From Algoriphagus kandeliae (GTDB lineage Bacteria; Bacteroidota; Bacteroidia; Cytophagales; Cyclobacteriaceae): a stretch of 64,000 nucleotides of DNA. Below, piece after piece: positions 42,702 through 50,029 of the stretch. The notes beneath the pieces are model-generated. The model did no database searches. It saw nothing but the letters and a program-made list of their open reading frames with translations, and was not told where the DNA came from. The stretch's first letter is position 1. Each line of letters opens with the position of its first letter. The stretch is from contig NZ_SPSB01000001.1 in assembly GCF_004571135.1 (NCBI RefSeq), forward strand, positions 372,001 through 436,000, written 5' to 3'. A program made the position numbers and the translations under genes.

Positions 42702-43276
42702 CTGCTTTAATGAATCACCCTTATTTCGATGAGTTCTGTTTGGTTGGAGGAACAAGTCTTGCTTTACAGATCGGCCATAGAGAATCCGTGGACATTGATC
42801 TTTTCGGAATGAAAGAGTTGGATGAATTAATGATTTCCGAATTTCTAGATCAATTAGGTGAGTCAAGGGTCTTAAAAAAAAGTAAGAATATTCTGATTTA
42901 TACAGTAGATAATATAAAAATTGATTTTGTAAACTATCGCTATCTATGGTTGAATCCTTGTCTATTATCGGAAAACTTGCGTTTGGCTGATAAAAGAGAT
43001 ATTGCCGCGATGAAACTGAATGCCATTTCAGGTAGAGGAAGTAAAAAAGATTTCATTGACTTGTATTTTTTAATGAATGAATATTCACTAGCTGAAATGT
43101 TAGGATTTTTTAGGCAAAAATATAATGATGGGTCTGAATTCTTGGTTCTCAAAAGCCTTACTTATTTCCATGATGCGGATTTAGACGAATCTCCAAAAAT
43201 GATTGCTCCAATCGATTGGAACGAAATAAAAAGGACTATTGCTAAGAAAGTAAAAGATTACTTTGAAACCATTTAA
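42656..43276 (+). CDS. AbiEii/AbiGii-type nucleotidyltransferase toxin
   Basis: A 206-residue protein of the DUF1814/AbiEii family. The fold signature is FCLVGGTSLALQIGHRESVDIDLFG, with the Gly-Gly and D-x-D metal site, and later REDIAAMKL-like KRDIAAMKLNAISGRGSKKDFIDLY split over the catalytic Lys region. In characterised relatives the toxin transfers nucleotides to tRNA or other targets and protects against phage. The cassette 42381-43276 is bracketed by a direct repeat. Confidence 0.87.
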   Translation: MLHKETVNSRLLEILTALMNHPYFDEFCLVGGTSLALQIGHRESVDIDLFGMKELDELMISEFLDQLGESRVLKKSKNILIYTVDNIKIDFVNYRYLWLNPCLLSENLRLADKRDIAAMKLNAISGRGSKKDFIDLYFLMNEYSLAEMLGFFRQKYNDGSEFLVLKSLTYFHDADLDESPKMIAPIDWNEIKRTIAKKVKDYFETI

Positions 43277-43363
43277 AGGGTATAGACCAGGTCGATTGTC
43301 TAACTGTTGAATAGTTTAATTGATTAATCGAAAAGATAATTTGAAAATACTAGTCCACTTATC

Positions 43364-43461
43364 AGTTCCTCAATTCGACAGTTCGACAGTTCGTCAACAA
43401 CCCTGAACCTAGAACCCCGAACCCAAAACGCTTTAACGCTTAACAATTAACGCTTAACATT
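43364..43461. repeat. Heptad element 3
   Basis: Left half AGTTCGAC-type units (three copies), right half CTGAACC, TAGAACC, CCGAACC, CAAAACG in sevens, then the same TTAACG-rich tail as element 2 with one extra TTTAACGC. It bounds the toxin/antitoxin cassette on the right. Confidence 0.8.
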
Positions 43462-43475
43462 TTACTTCCCACTTC

Positions 43476-44447
43476 TTGAACCCAAAACGAAATACCCGCA
43501 TCTACATCGCCGGCCACCGAGGAATGGTTGGTTCTGCTATCTGGAGAAAGTTGGAAGCTGAAGGTTATACCAATCTGATTGGCAAAACTTCTGCTGAACT
43601 GGATCTCAGAAATCAGGCGGCTGTTCAGGATTTTTTCAAAGCCGAAAAACCTGAATTGGTGATCGATGCCGCAGCTCGAGTAGGTGGGATTCTAGCAAAT
43701 AATACCTACCCCTACCAATTCCTGATGGAGAATCTTCAGATTCAGAATAATCTGATCGATACAGCTTTTCATTCTGGAGTTGAAAAATTCATTTTCCTAG
43801 GTTCTTCATGTATCTATCCAAAGTTGGCACCCCAACCTCTAAAAGAAGAATACCTACTTACAGCTCCCTTGGAACCTACCAATGAGTGGTATGCTATCGC
43901 TAAAATTGCAGGCGTAAAGGCATGCGAAGCCATTCGAAAACAATATGGAAAGGATTACATCTCTTTAATGCCGACCAATTTGTATGGTCCACACGATAAT
44001 TTCGACCTAAAAACCTCACATGTTTTGCCATCCATGATTCGGAAATTTCATGAGGCGAAGCAGTATGCAGTCGGCAGTAAGCAGTCCACAGTGACCCTGT
44101 GGGGGTCGGGCACTCCAATGAGAGAGTTTTTGTATGTTGAAGATCTAGCTGAGGCGGTAGTTTTTGCCATGGAAAATAAATTCTCTGATAATCTTTACAA
44201 TGTGGGAACAGGGGAGGACTTGACAATCAAGGATTTGGCCTTACTTATTCAAAAAATAGTGGGACACACAGGAGAGATCATTTGGGATTCTACCAAACCT
44301 GATGGTACACCTCGAAAATTGATGGATGTTTCCAAAATGGAAAAAGCTGGCTGGAAAGCGAAAACTTCACTCGAAGATGGTATCCGGAAGACATATGAGT
44401 GGTTCTTGGAGAATCAGGATTCGGTTAAGCAGGTAAAAATGGGTTAA
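43476..44447 (+). CDS. fcl: GDP-L-fucose synthase
   Basis: A 323-residue short-chain epimerase/reductase that converts GDP-4-keto-6-deoxymannose to GDP-L-fucose. Motifs are the dinucleotide loop AGHRGMVGSAIW, the catalytic Ser in LGSSCIYPK, Tyr and Lys in NEWYAIAKIAG, and WGSGTPMREFLYVEDLA. The start is TTG at 43476; the codons after it (TTGAACCCAAAACG) look like the end of the adjoining repeat text. A heptad tract at 44060-44094 adds a short loop before TLWGSG. It works with gmd at 45019, but a small unrelated gene now separates them. Confidence 0.93.
   Translation: MNPKRNTRIYIAGHRGMVGSAIWRKLEAEGYTNLIGKTSAELDLRNQAAVQDFFKAEKPELVIDAAARVGGILANNTYPYQFLMENLQIQNNLIDTAFHSGVEKFIFLGSSCIYPKLAPQPLKEEYLLTAPLEPTNEWYAIAKIAGVKACEAIRKQYGKDYISLMPTNLYGPHDNFDLKTSHVLPSMIRKFHEAKQYAVGSKQSTVTLWGSGTPMREFLYVEDLAEAVVFAMENKFSDNLYNVGTGEDLTIKDLALLIQKIVGHTGEIIWDSTKPDGTPRKLMDVSKMEKAGWKAKTSLEDGIRKTYEWFLENQDSVKQVKMG
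44060..44094 (+). repeat. GCAGTNN heptad tract inside the GDP-fucose synthase gene
   Basis: Five units in register: GCAGTAT, GCAGTCG, GCAGTAA, GCAGTCC, ACAGTGA. They encode about QYAVGSKQSTV, where usual family members have a slightly shorter loop. Confidence 0.75.
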
Positions 44448-44448
44448 A

Positions 44449-44519
44449 GTTGTTCGAAGTTCGAAGTTCGAAGTTCGTTCACCCTGAATCTCAAACTCTG
44501 AACTCTGAACCTCGAACCA
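44449..44519. repeat. Heptad element 4
   Basis: GTTCGAA repeated about four times in register, a short spacer, then GAAC-type units (CTGAATC, TCAAACT, CTGAACT, CTGAACC, TCGAACC). The halves are partly complementary. Confidence 0.8.
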
Positions 44520-44552
44520 AGAATTTCTAACCCGAAAATCCGACAATTTTTT

Positions 44553-44939
44553 ATGAAAATAGAGCGTTTTGAAGATTTAGAAATATGGCAAGAGGCTCGA
44601 GAGTTATGCAAGGTTATTCGATCCTTGACAAGAAAGCCTAGATTTTCTAAAGATTTCAAATTAGTTGGTCAAATAAATGGATCATCAGGTTCTATAATGG
44701 ATAACATAGCCGAAGGATTTGATAGGGACGGAAATAAAGAGTTTATACAATTTCTTTCTATTGCTAGAGGTTCAAATGCCGAAACTAGATCACAGGCTTA
44801 TCGGGCCTTTGACGCGTTATATATTGATCAAATTGAACTAGATGAAGTTTTGAACCGAACAGAAAGACTGAGAACAAAGATTAAGTCTTTAATGATCTAT
44901 CTCAAAAACTCGGAACGTAAAGGAAATAAGTATTCCTAA
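44553..44939 (+). CDS. Four-helix-bundle protein (S23 / 23S-rRNA-intervening-sequence family)
   Basis: A 128-residue all-helical protein. The family signature is clear: FEDLEIWQEARELCK at the start, then the segment GSIMDNIAEGFDR and FIQFLSIARGSNAETRSQ. These proteins are known from intervening sequences in 23S rRNA genes and as free-standing genes; their role is unclear. It is flanked on both sides by heptad elements and splits the fcl-gmd pair, which suggests a mobile cassette. Confidence 0.9.
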   Translation: MKIERFEDLEIWQEARELCKVIRSLTRKPRFSKDFKLVGQINGSSGSIMDNIAEGFDRDGNKEFIQFLSIARGSNAETRSQAYRAFDALYIDQIELDEVLNRTERLRTKIKSLMIYLKNSERKGNKYS

Positions 44940-44942
44940 ACC

Positions 44943-45012
44943 CTGAACTCCGAACCCAGAACCTCGAACATTTAACCCCGAACTCCGAACACTGAACCTC
45001 GAACAACGAACA
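44943..45012. repeat. Heptad element 5
   Basis: Ten units in a perfect 7-base register, of the form NNGAACN: CTGAACT, CCGAACC, CAGAACC, TCGAACA, TTTAACC, CCGAACT, CCGAACA, CTGAACC, TCGAACA, ACGAACA. Only the GAAC half is present. Confidence 0.85.
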
Positions 45013-45018
45013 AAAGAA

Positions 45019-46203
45019 ATGAATAACTCTTCAAGGCCTAAAGTTGCTTTAATTACAGGTATAACAGGACAAGATGGTTCCTATTTGGCGGAACTGCTCC
45101 TTGAAAAAGGCTACATCGTCCACGGCATCAAACGCCGAGCATCTTCATTCAATACCCAGCGCATCGATCACCTCTACCAGGATCTCCATGAATCTCATGT
45201 CAACTTTGTCCTGCACTATGGTGACCTAACTGACTCTACCAATATCATCCGCATCATTCAGGAAGTACAACCAGACGAAATCTACAATCTCGGGGCCATG
45301 TCCCACGTGAAGGTTTCCTTCGATTCTCCGGAATATGTAGCCAATGTAGATGCAGTAGGGGCCCTTCGAATCCTGGAAGCGGTGCGCATACTCAAACTGG
45401 AAAAAAAGACCCGAGTCTATCAGGCTTCCACCTCCGAACTCTATGGAGGGATGCCTGAAAACAAGAACGCAGCAGGTTTCTACGATGAAAACTCTCCATT
45501 CTACCCTCGCTCTCCTTATGGGGTAGCTAAGATCTACGGATTCTGGATTACCAAGAACTACCGGGAAGCCTATAATATGTTTGCTTGTAACGGGATTCTC
45601 TTCAACCATGAATCCCCAAGAAGAGGGGAGACCTTCGTAACGCGAAAGATCACCATGGCTGCAGCTGCCATCGCTTTGGGTAAGCAGGACTGCTTATACT
45701 TAGGTAACCTCGATGCACAGCGTGACTGGGGACATGCTAAGGACTATGTGAAGGCCATGTGGCTGATCCTGCAACAGGAAAAACCGGAAGACTTTGTGAT
45801 CGCCACCGGCCAAACCACCAAAGTTCGGGACTTCGTCCAAATGGCCTTCGCCTATGTCGGCTTCACTATCCGATGGGAAGGAAGCGGAGCCGACGAAGTT
45901 GGAATCCTGGAGGCAGTGGATGAGCAGAAATACTTCGAGGCAACTGGAAAAGAGTTCAGGGTTCGAGGTTCAGAGTTGGCAACCCAGAACTCCGAACTCC
46001 GAACACTGAACTTCGAAATTGGAAACTTGAATATTGGTTCTACATTAATCAAAGTGGATCCGACCTACTTCCGCCCCACCGAAGTCGACCTCCTTATCGG
46101 CGACCCAACCAAAGCCAAAACCCAACTAGGCTGGGAACCGGAATATGATCTCCAAGGATTGGTGGAGGATATGATGAGGGGGGATTTGGAGTATTTTAAG
46201 TAA
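45019..46203 (+). CDS. gmd: GDP-mannose 4,6-dehydratase with repeat-encoded insert
   Basis: A 394-residue SDR enzyme making GDP-4-keto-6-deoxy-mannose, the substrate of fcl. Visible motifs are [16 protein letters not shown], the Thr/Ser site in [10 protein letters not shown], the Tyr-x-x-x-Lys pair in [10 protein letters not shown], and [15 protein letters not shown]. The end [22 protein letters not shown] is normal. Residues 312-342 (bases 45952-46044) interrupt the usual run from TGK to LIKVDP by 31 residues made of the intergenic heptad text. The insert is in frame and lies in a surface region close to the C-terminus, so the enzyme may still work. Confidence 0.94.
   Translation: MNNSSRPKVALITGITGQDGSYLAELLLEKGYIVHGIKRRASSFNTQRIDHLYQDLHESHVNFVLHYGDLTDSTNIIRIIQEVQPDEIYNLGAMSHVKVSFDSPEYVANVDAVGALRILEAVRILKLEKKTRVYQASTSELYGGMPENKNAAGFYDENSPFYPRSPYGVAKIYGFWITKNYREAYNMFACNGILFNHESPRRGETFVTRKITMAAAAIALGKQDCLYLGNLDAQRDWGHAKDYVKAMWLILQQEKPEDFVIATGQTTKVRDFVQMAFAYVGFTIRWEGSGADEVGILEAVDEQKYFEATGKEFRVRGSELATQNSELRTLNFEIGNLNIGSTLIKVDPTYFRPTEVDLLIGDPTKAKTQLGWEPEYDLQGLVEDMMRGDLEYFK
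45952..46044 (+). repeat. In-frame heptad-repeat insertion in gmd
   Basis: 93 bases. Left half has GTTC units (GAGTTCA, GGGTTCG, AGGTTCA, GAGTTGG), right half GAAC units (CCAGAAC, TCCGAAC, TCCGAAC, ACTGAAC). The 18-mer GAACTCCGAACACTGAAC at 45994 is identical to 44980-44997 in element 5. There is no stop codon in the gene's frame. Confidence 0.85.
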
Positions 46204-46266
46204 ATAAATTATTAAAATTTGGCTGTAATTCTTTCAAAGCCTATTCTCTATTTTATTTAGATCTAT

Positions 46267-47301
46267 TTGGCCTCTAAATTCTCCATCTCAGAATTAGTTA
46301 CTAGGCATCGGCTTTCGCTTGCTCAAATTGAGCGATTGGGATGGGGGAAGATTGAAAAAGAACAATTGATTGAGGAAAAGGTAAGAGCTTTAGCGGAATT
46401 GAAGAATATTCAAACTGCTCTCGATCAACTGGAACAATCCGAGATTTTTTTTATCCTATTTAAAGGGATAGCTCTATCTCAAAGGATTTATGGAGATCCT
46501 ACTTTTCGTACTTCCCGCGATTTAGATATTCTAGTTCTTAAGCGAGAAGACGTAGAAATATTAAGAAAGCATCTGCTAAGCCTAGGCTGGGAAGATTCTG
46601 AAGAGAATCCATGGATAGAAAACACCAAGCGAAGAGGCTGGTACATGGATTACATCCATCACCATATGATGTGGAATCCCTGTCTGTCACTTTTAATGGA
46701 AATTCACTGGAATCTGGATCATCAGTTTTTGGATTTGAGAGAAAACGAACTGCAACAATTGATTTCTGGAAATACACAATCCATGCAGGTTCTAAATCGT
46801 GAGATACAGGTATTGAAGCCGGAATTGGAGTTCATGTACTTATTGGTTCATGGAGCAAGAGATGGTTATTATCGCTTAAAGTGGCTCGTAGATATTCTTC
46901 ATTATCCCTTCGGAAAGGTTGATTACTCTATTTTGAAGCAATTGTTAGAAAAATATAATCTCAAAGCCCTTTTAGTTCAGGCAAATGAATTACTGAAAAC
47001 CTACTTTCAACAAGAAATTCCTTTCCCAATAGAATCTAAAGCTGCCTTTTCAACCATCAAATATGCTCAGAAGCGAATCGAAGGGGAGCTATGGACTGAA
47101 TCAAGGTCCTTTTCACAAATAGTAGAAAGCGAACGCTATTTCTTCTTACTATCGCCTGGAATCTCTTCTTTTTTTAAGTCTATGGCAAGAAATGGGATTA
47201 GGCATCAGGACTTCTCTGATGTAGAACTAAATGCTAGGTGGAAGTATTATTTTTATCGATATATCTCTTATGGAAAAAGAAAAGTATCGAAAACAGATTA
47301 A
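46267..47301 (+). CDS. Nucleotidyltransferase-family protein, paralogue of the lasso-associated gene
   Basis: A 344-residue protein that aligns with the gene at 35726 over its whole length: RHRLSLAQIERLG, KALAELK-like RALAELKNIQ, FILFKGIALSQRIYGDPTFRTSRDLDILV, EIHWNLDH and HGARDGYYRLKWLVDILHYP. The start is TTG; a stop codon lies 9 bases upstream in frame, so no longer form exists. It sits between gmd and an aminotransferase gene, with no RiPP gene beside it. Function unknown. Confidence 0.82.
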   Translation: MASKFSISELVTRHRLSLAQIERLGWGKIEKEQLIEEKVRALAELKNIQTALDQLEQSEIFFILFKGIALSQRIYGDPTFRTSRDLDILVLKREDVEILRKHLLSLGWEDSEENPWIENTKRRGWYMDYIHHHMMWNPCLSLLMEIHWNLDHQFLDLRENELQQLISGNTQSMQVLNREIQVLKPELEFMYLLVHGARDGYYRLKWLVDILHYPFGKVDYSILKQLLEKYNLKALLVQANELLKTYFQQEIPFPIESKAAFSTIKYAQKRIEGELWTESRSFSQIVESERYFFLLSPGISSFFKSMARNGIRHQDFSDVELNARWKYYFYRYISYGKRKVSKTD

Positions 47302-47349
47302 TTATTATCATAATTGGAAAAACTCAATACAGCAATTTGTAAGAAGTCG

Positions 47350-48480
47350 ATGCAAAAAATTCAAATGGTCGATTTAAAGACCCAATATCAAAAAATAAAA
47401 GGAGATGTAGATGCTGCTATTCAAGAAGTATTAGATCAAACAGCGTTTATTAATGGACCCCAAGTAAAGAAGTTTACTGAAGAATTAAGGGAATATACAG
47501 GCGCCGGTTATGTTGTTACTTGTGGAAATGGAACCGATGCTCTACAAATTGCAATGATGGCTTTGGGTTTTAAACCTGGAGATGAAGTCATAGTGCCTGC
47601 ATTTACTTATGTAGCCACAGTAGAGGTAATTGCTCTTTTGGGACTAAAGCCTGTATTCATTGACGTAATTGAAGATACTTTTGAATTAGACTTTAATCAA
47701 CTAGAATCAAAAATCACAGATAAAACTGTAGGAATTGTAACGGTGCATTTATATGGTCAATGCTCCAATATGGAAGAAATCCTAAAGGTTGCTGAATTAT
47801 ATAACTTGAAAGTAATTGAAGATAATGCTCAGGCAATAGGAGCAGTATATACTTTTTCAAATGGAAGAAAGGCCCAGGCCGGAACCATGGGAGACATCGG
47901 AACAACATCTTTCTTTCCTTCAAAAAACCTGGGATGTTATGGAGATGGAGGGGCAATGTTTACAAATGATGCCTCACTTGCTGAAAAGCTACATATGATT
48001 GCAAATCATGGCCAAAAGAAAAAGTATTATCATGACTCTATTGGAGTAAATTCTCGCTTAGATACCATGCAGGCGGCTATTCTAAGTGTTAAACTTAAGC
48101 ATTTGAATAGGTACTCCAAGGCTAGAAATGAAGTCGCACTTCGTTATGATTTAGCTTTTGCAAATCATTCAAAAGTTAGAATACCAAAGCGTGTCAAAAA
48201 TTCGAGTCATGTTTTTCACCAATATACAATAAGGCTTGACAGTTCTATAAATAGAGATGAATTCAAGGAATATTTAGCTCAAAAAGGTATCCCTAGCATG
48301 ATCTATTATCCTCTTCCTTTGCATTTGCAGAAAGCATATTTGAATTATGGCGGAAAAGAAGGGGGATTTCCAATTGCTGAGAAACTCTGTAAACAAGTTC
48401 TTTCCTTACCAATTCATACCGAAATGGGACAAGACCAGCAAGAATACATTATTGAGCAAATTTTAAATTTCTTTGTATGA
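47350..48480 (+). CDS. DegT/DnrJ-type sugar aminotransferase (WbpE-like)
   Basis: The ATG at 47350 gives 376 residues; a TTG 36 bases upstream is open. The fold-type I PLP enzyme signature is present: QMVDLKTQYQKIK, CGNGTDALQIAM, VIVPAFTYVAT, VIEDNAQAIG and the PLP lysine in SFFPSKNLGCYGDGGA. It should aminate a 3-keto-UDP-sugar acid. The next three genes match WbpD, WbpB and WbpI, so it is read as the aminotransferase step of UDP-diacetamido-mannuronic acid synthesis. It overlaps the next gene by 4 bases. Confidence 0.88.
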   Translation: MQKIQMVDLKTQYQKIKGDVDAAIQEVLDQTAFINGPQVKKFTEELREYTGAGYVVTCGNGTDALQIAMMALGFKPGDEVIVPAFTYVATVEVIALLGLKPVFIDVIEDTFELDFNQLESKITDKTVGIVTVHLYGQCSNMEEILKVAELYNLKVIEDNAQAIGAVYTFSNGRKAQAGTMGDIGTTSFFPSKNLGCYGDGGAMFTNDASLAEKLHMIANHGQKKKYYHDSIGVNSRLDTMQAAILSVKLKHLNRYSKARNEVALRYDLAFANHSKVRIPKRVKNSSHVFHQYTIRLDSSINRDEFKEYLAQKGIPSMIYYPLPLHLQKAYLNYGGKEGGFPIAEKLCKQVLSLPIHTEMGQDQQEYIIEQILNFFV

Positions 48481-49052
48481 GTAAGTTTTTTGCACATGAA
48501 ACTGCAGTTATTGATGAAGGCTGTGAGATTGGTGATGGAACCAAAATCTGGCATTTTTCACACATTATGCCCAATAGTAAAATAGGGGAGAACTGTAATA
48601 TAGGTCAGAATGTGGTTGTTTCCCCGGATGTTGTTTTGGGTAATAATGTGAAAGTCCAGAATAATGTATCCATTTATACAGGGGTCTCCTGTGATGATGA
48701 TGTCTTTTTAGGTCCTTCCATGGTTTTTACAAATGTTATCAATCCTCGGAGTGCCATAAATCGGAGGTCTGAATACGCTAAAACTCATGTTGGCAAGGGT
48801 GCAACAATTGGTGCAAATGCTACCATTGTTTGTGGACACGATATAGGTGAATATGCATTTATAGGAGCAGGAGCAGTTGTTACCAAGAATGTGCCACCAT
48901 TTGCTCTAGTAGTAGGAAACCCTTCCAAGCAAATTGGATGGATGTCCGAATATGGTCATCGGTTAAGTTTTGATGATCAAGGGGTTGCCACTTGTCCAGA
49001 AAGCGGAGAAAAGTATTTTTTATCAAATAACAAGGTTGAAAAGCTAAAATAA
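48477..49052 (+). CDS. Hexapeptide-repeat N-acetyltransferase (WbpD-like)
   Basis: A 191-residue left-handed beta-helix acyltransferase. Hexad repeats run from about residue 10 to 145 (DGTKIWHFSHIMPNS, IGQNVVVSPDV, GKGATIGANATIVCG). The block PRSAINRRSEY before the loop is typical of the WbpD branch, which acetylates the 3-amino group of UDP-GlcNAc3NA. Order E-D-B-I is preserved. It overlaps its neighbour upstream by 4 bases and ends 2 bases before the next start. Confidence 0.88.
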   Translation: MSKFFAHETAVIDEGCEIGDGTKIWHFSHIMPNSKIGENCNIGQNVVVSPDVVLGNNVKVQNNVSIYTGVSCDDDVFLGPSMVFTNVINPRSAINRRSEYAKTHVGKGATIGANATIVCGHDIGEYAFIGAGAVVTKNVPPFALVVGNPSKQIGWMSEYGHRLSFDDQGVATCPESGEKYFLSNNKVEKLK

Positions 49053-49054
49053 AA

Positions 49055-50029
49055 ATGAAAAACTTTGCGCTGATTGGTGCTGCAGGATATATCGCACCAA
49101 GACATATGAAAGCAATCAAAGAAACTGGAAACCAATTATTAGCGGCCTATGATAAATTTGATTCAGTAGGCGTGATGGATTCTTATTTTCCCAATGCTGA
49201 TTTTTTTACTGAGTTCGAACGTTTTGATCGACATATTGAAAAGATTAAACGTGGGAAAAAAAAGATTGATTATGTAAGTATTTGCTCTCCCAATTACCTT
49301 CACGATGCACATATACGGTTTGGATTACGGGTTGGTGCAGATGTGATTTGTGAAAAACCCTTAGTTTTAAATCCTTGGAATATTGATGCTTTACAGGAAA
49401 TCGAGAAAGAGTCTAATAATAAGGTTTATAATATTTTACAGTTAAGGCTTCATCCTTCGATTATAGCTTTAAAAGAAAAAGTAAATAATGGTCCACAAAA
49501 TAAAATATATGATATAGACCTAGCTTATATTACTTCTCGAGGACACTGGTATTATACCTCTTGGAAAGGTGATGTCAGCAAATCCGGTGGAATTGCTACA
49601 AATATTGGTGTTCACTTCTTCGATATGCTGGCCTGGATTTTTGGAAAAGTAAAACAAACTGCCGTTCATATTCACACTCATGATAGAGCGGCTGGTTACT
49701 TGGAGCTGGAGCATGCTAGAGTAAGATGGTTTTTGAGTATAAATTCTGATACTTTGCCTGATTCTGTAAAAGCAAAGGGAGCCCGTACGTATCGTTCATT
49801 GACAATGGAAGGAGAGGAAGTTGAGTTTTCTGATGGATTTACAGAATTACATACCCATAGCTATGAGCATATTTTAAATAGGGCAGGCTTTGGATTGGAA
49901 GAAGCGAGAAACAGCATACAATTAGTACATGATATTAGGCATGCAGAAACCATTGGGTTGAAAGGAGATTATCATCCTCTCGCATCTAAAACTCTGGGAC
50001 CTCATCCATTTATGTCTAAACTGCTATGA
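49055..50029 (+). CDS. Gfo/Idh/MocA-family dehydrogenase (WbpB-like)
   Basis: A 324-residue NAD-dependent oxidoreductase. N-terminal Rossmann motif ALIGAAGYIAPRHMKAI, then the CEKPLVL motif (Glu-Lys-Pro) and the catalytic-domain His region GIATNIGVHFFDMLAW. It would oxidise the C3 of UDP-GlcNAcA for the aminotransferase. No dedicated UDP-GlcNAc 6-dehydrogenase (WbpA) is present in the window. It overlaps the epimerase start by 4 bases. Confidence 0.88.
   Translation: MKNFALIGAAGYIAPRHMKAIKETGNQLLAAYDKFDSVGVMDSYFPNADFFTEFERFDRHIEKIKRGKKKIDYVSICSPNYLHDAHIRFGLRVGADVICEKPLVLNPWNIDALQEIEKESNNKVYNILQLRLHPSIIALKEKVNNGPQNKIYDIDLAYITSRGHWYYTSWKGDVSKSGGIATNIGVHFFDMLAWIFGKVKQTAVHIHTHDRAAGYLELEHARVRWFLSINSDTLPDSVKAKGARTYRSLTMEGEEVEFSDGFTELHTHSYEHILNRAGFGLEEARNSIQLVHDIRHAETIGLKGDYHPLASKTLGPHPFMSKLL

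Noticed and set aside
44449-45012. Diversity-generating retroelement, because of the Avd-like four-helix protein
   Set aside because: There is no reverse transcriptase, template repeat or variable repeat nearby, and the protein is closer to the S23 family.
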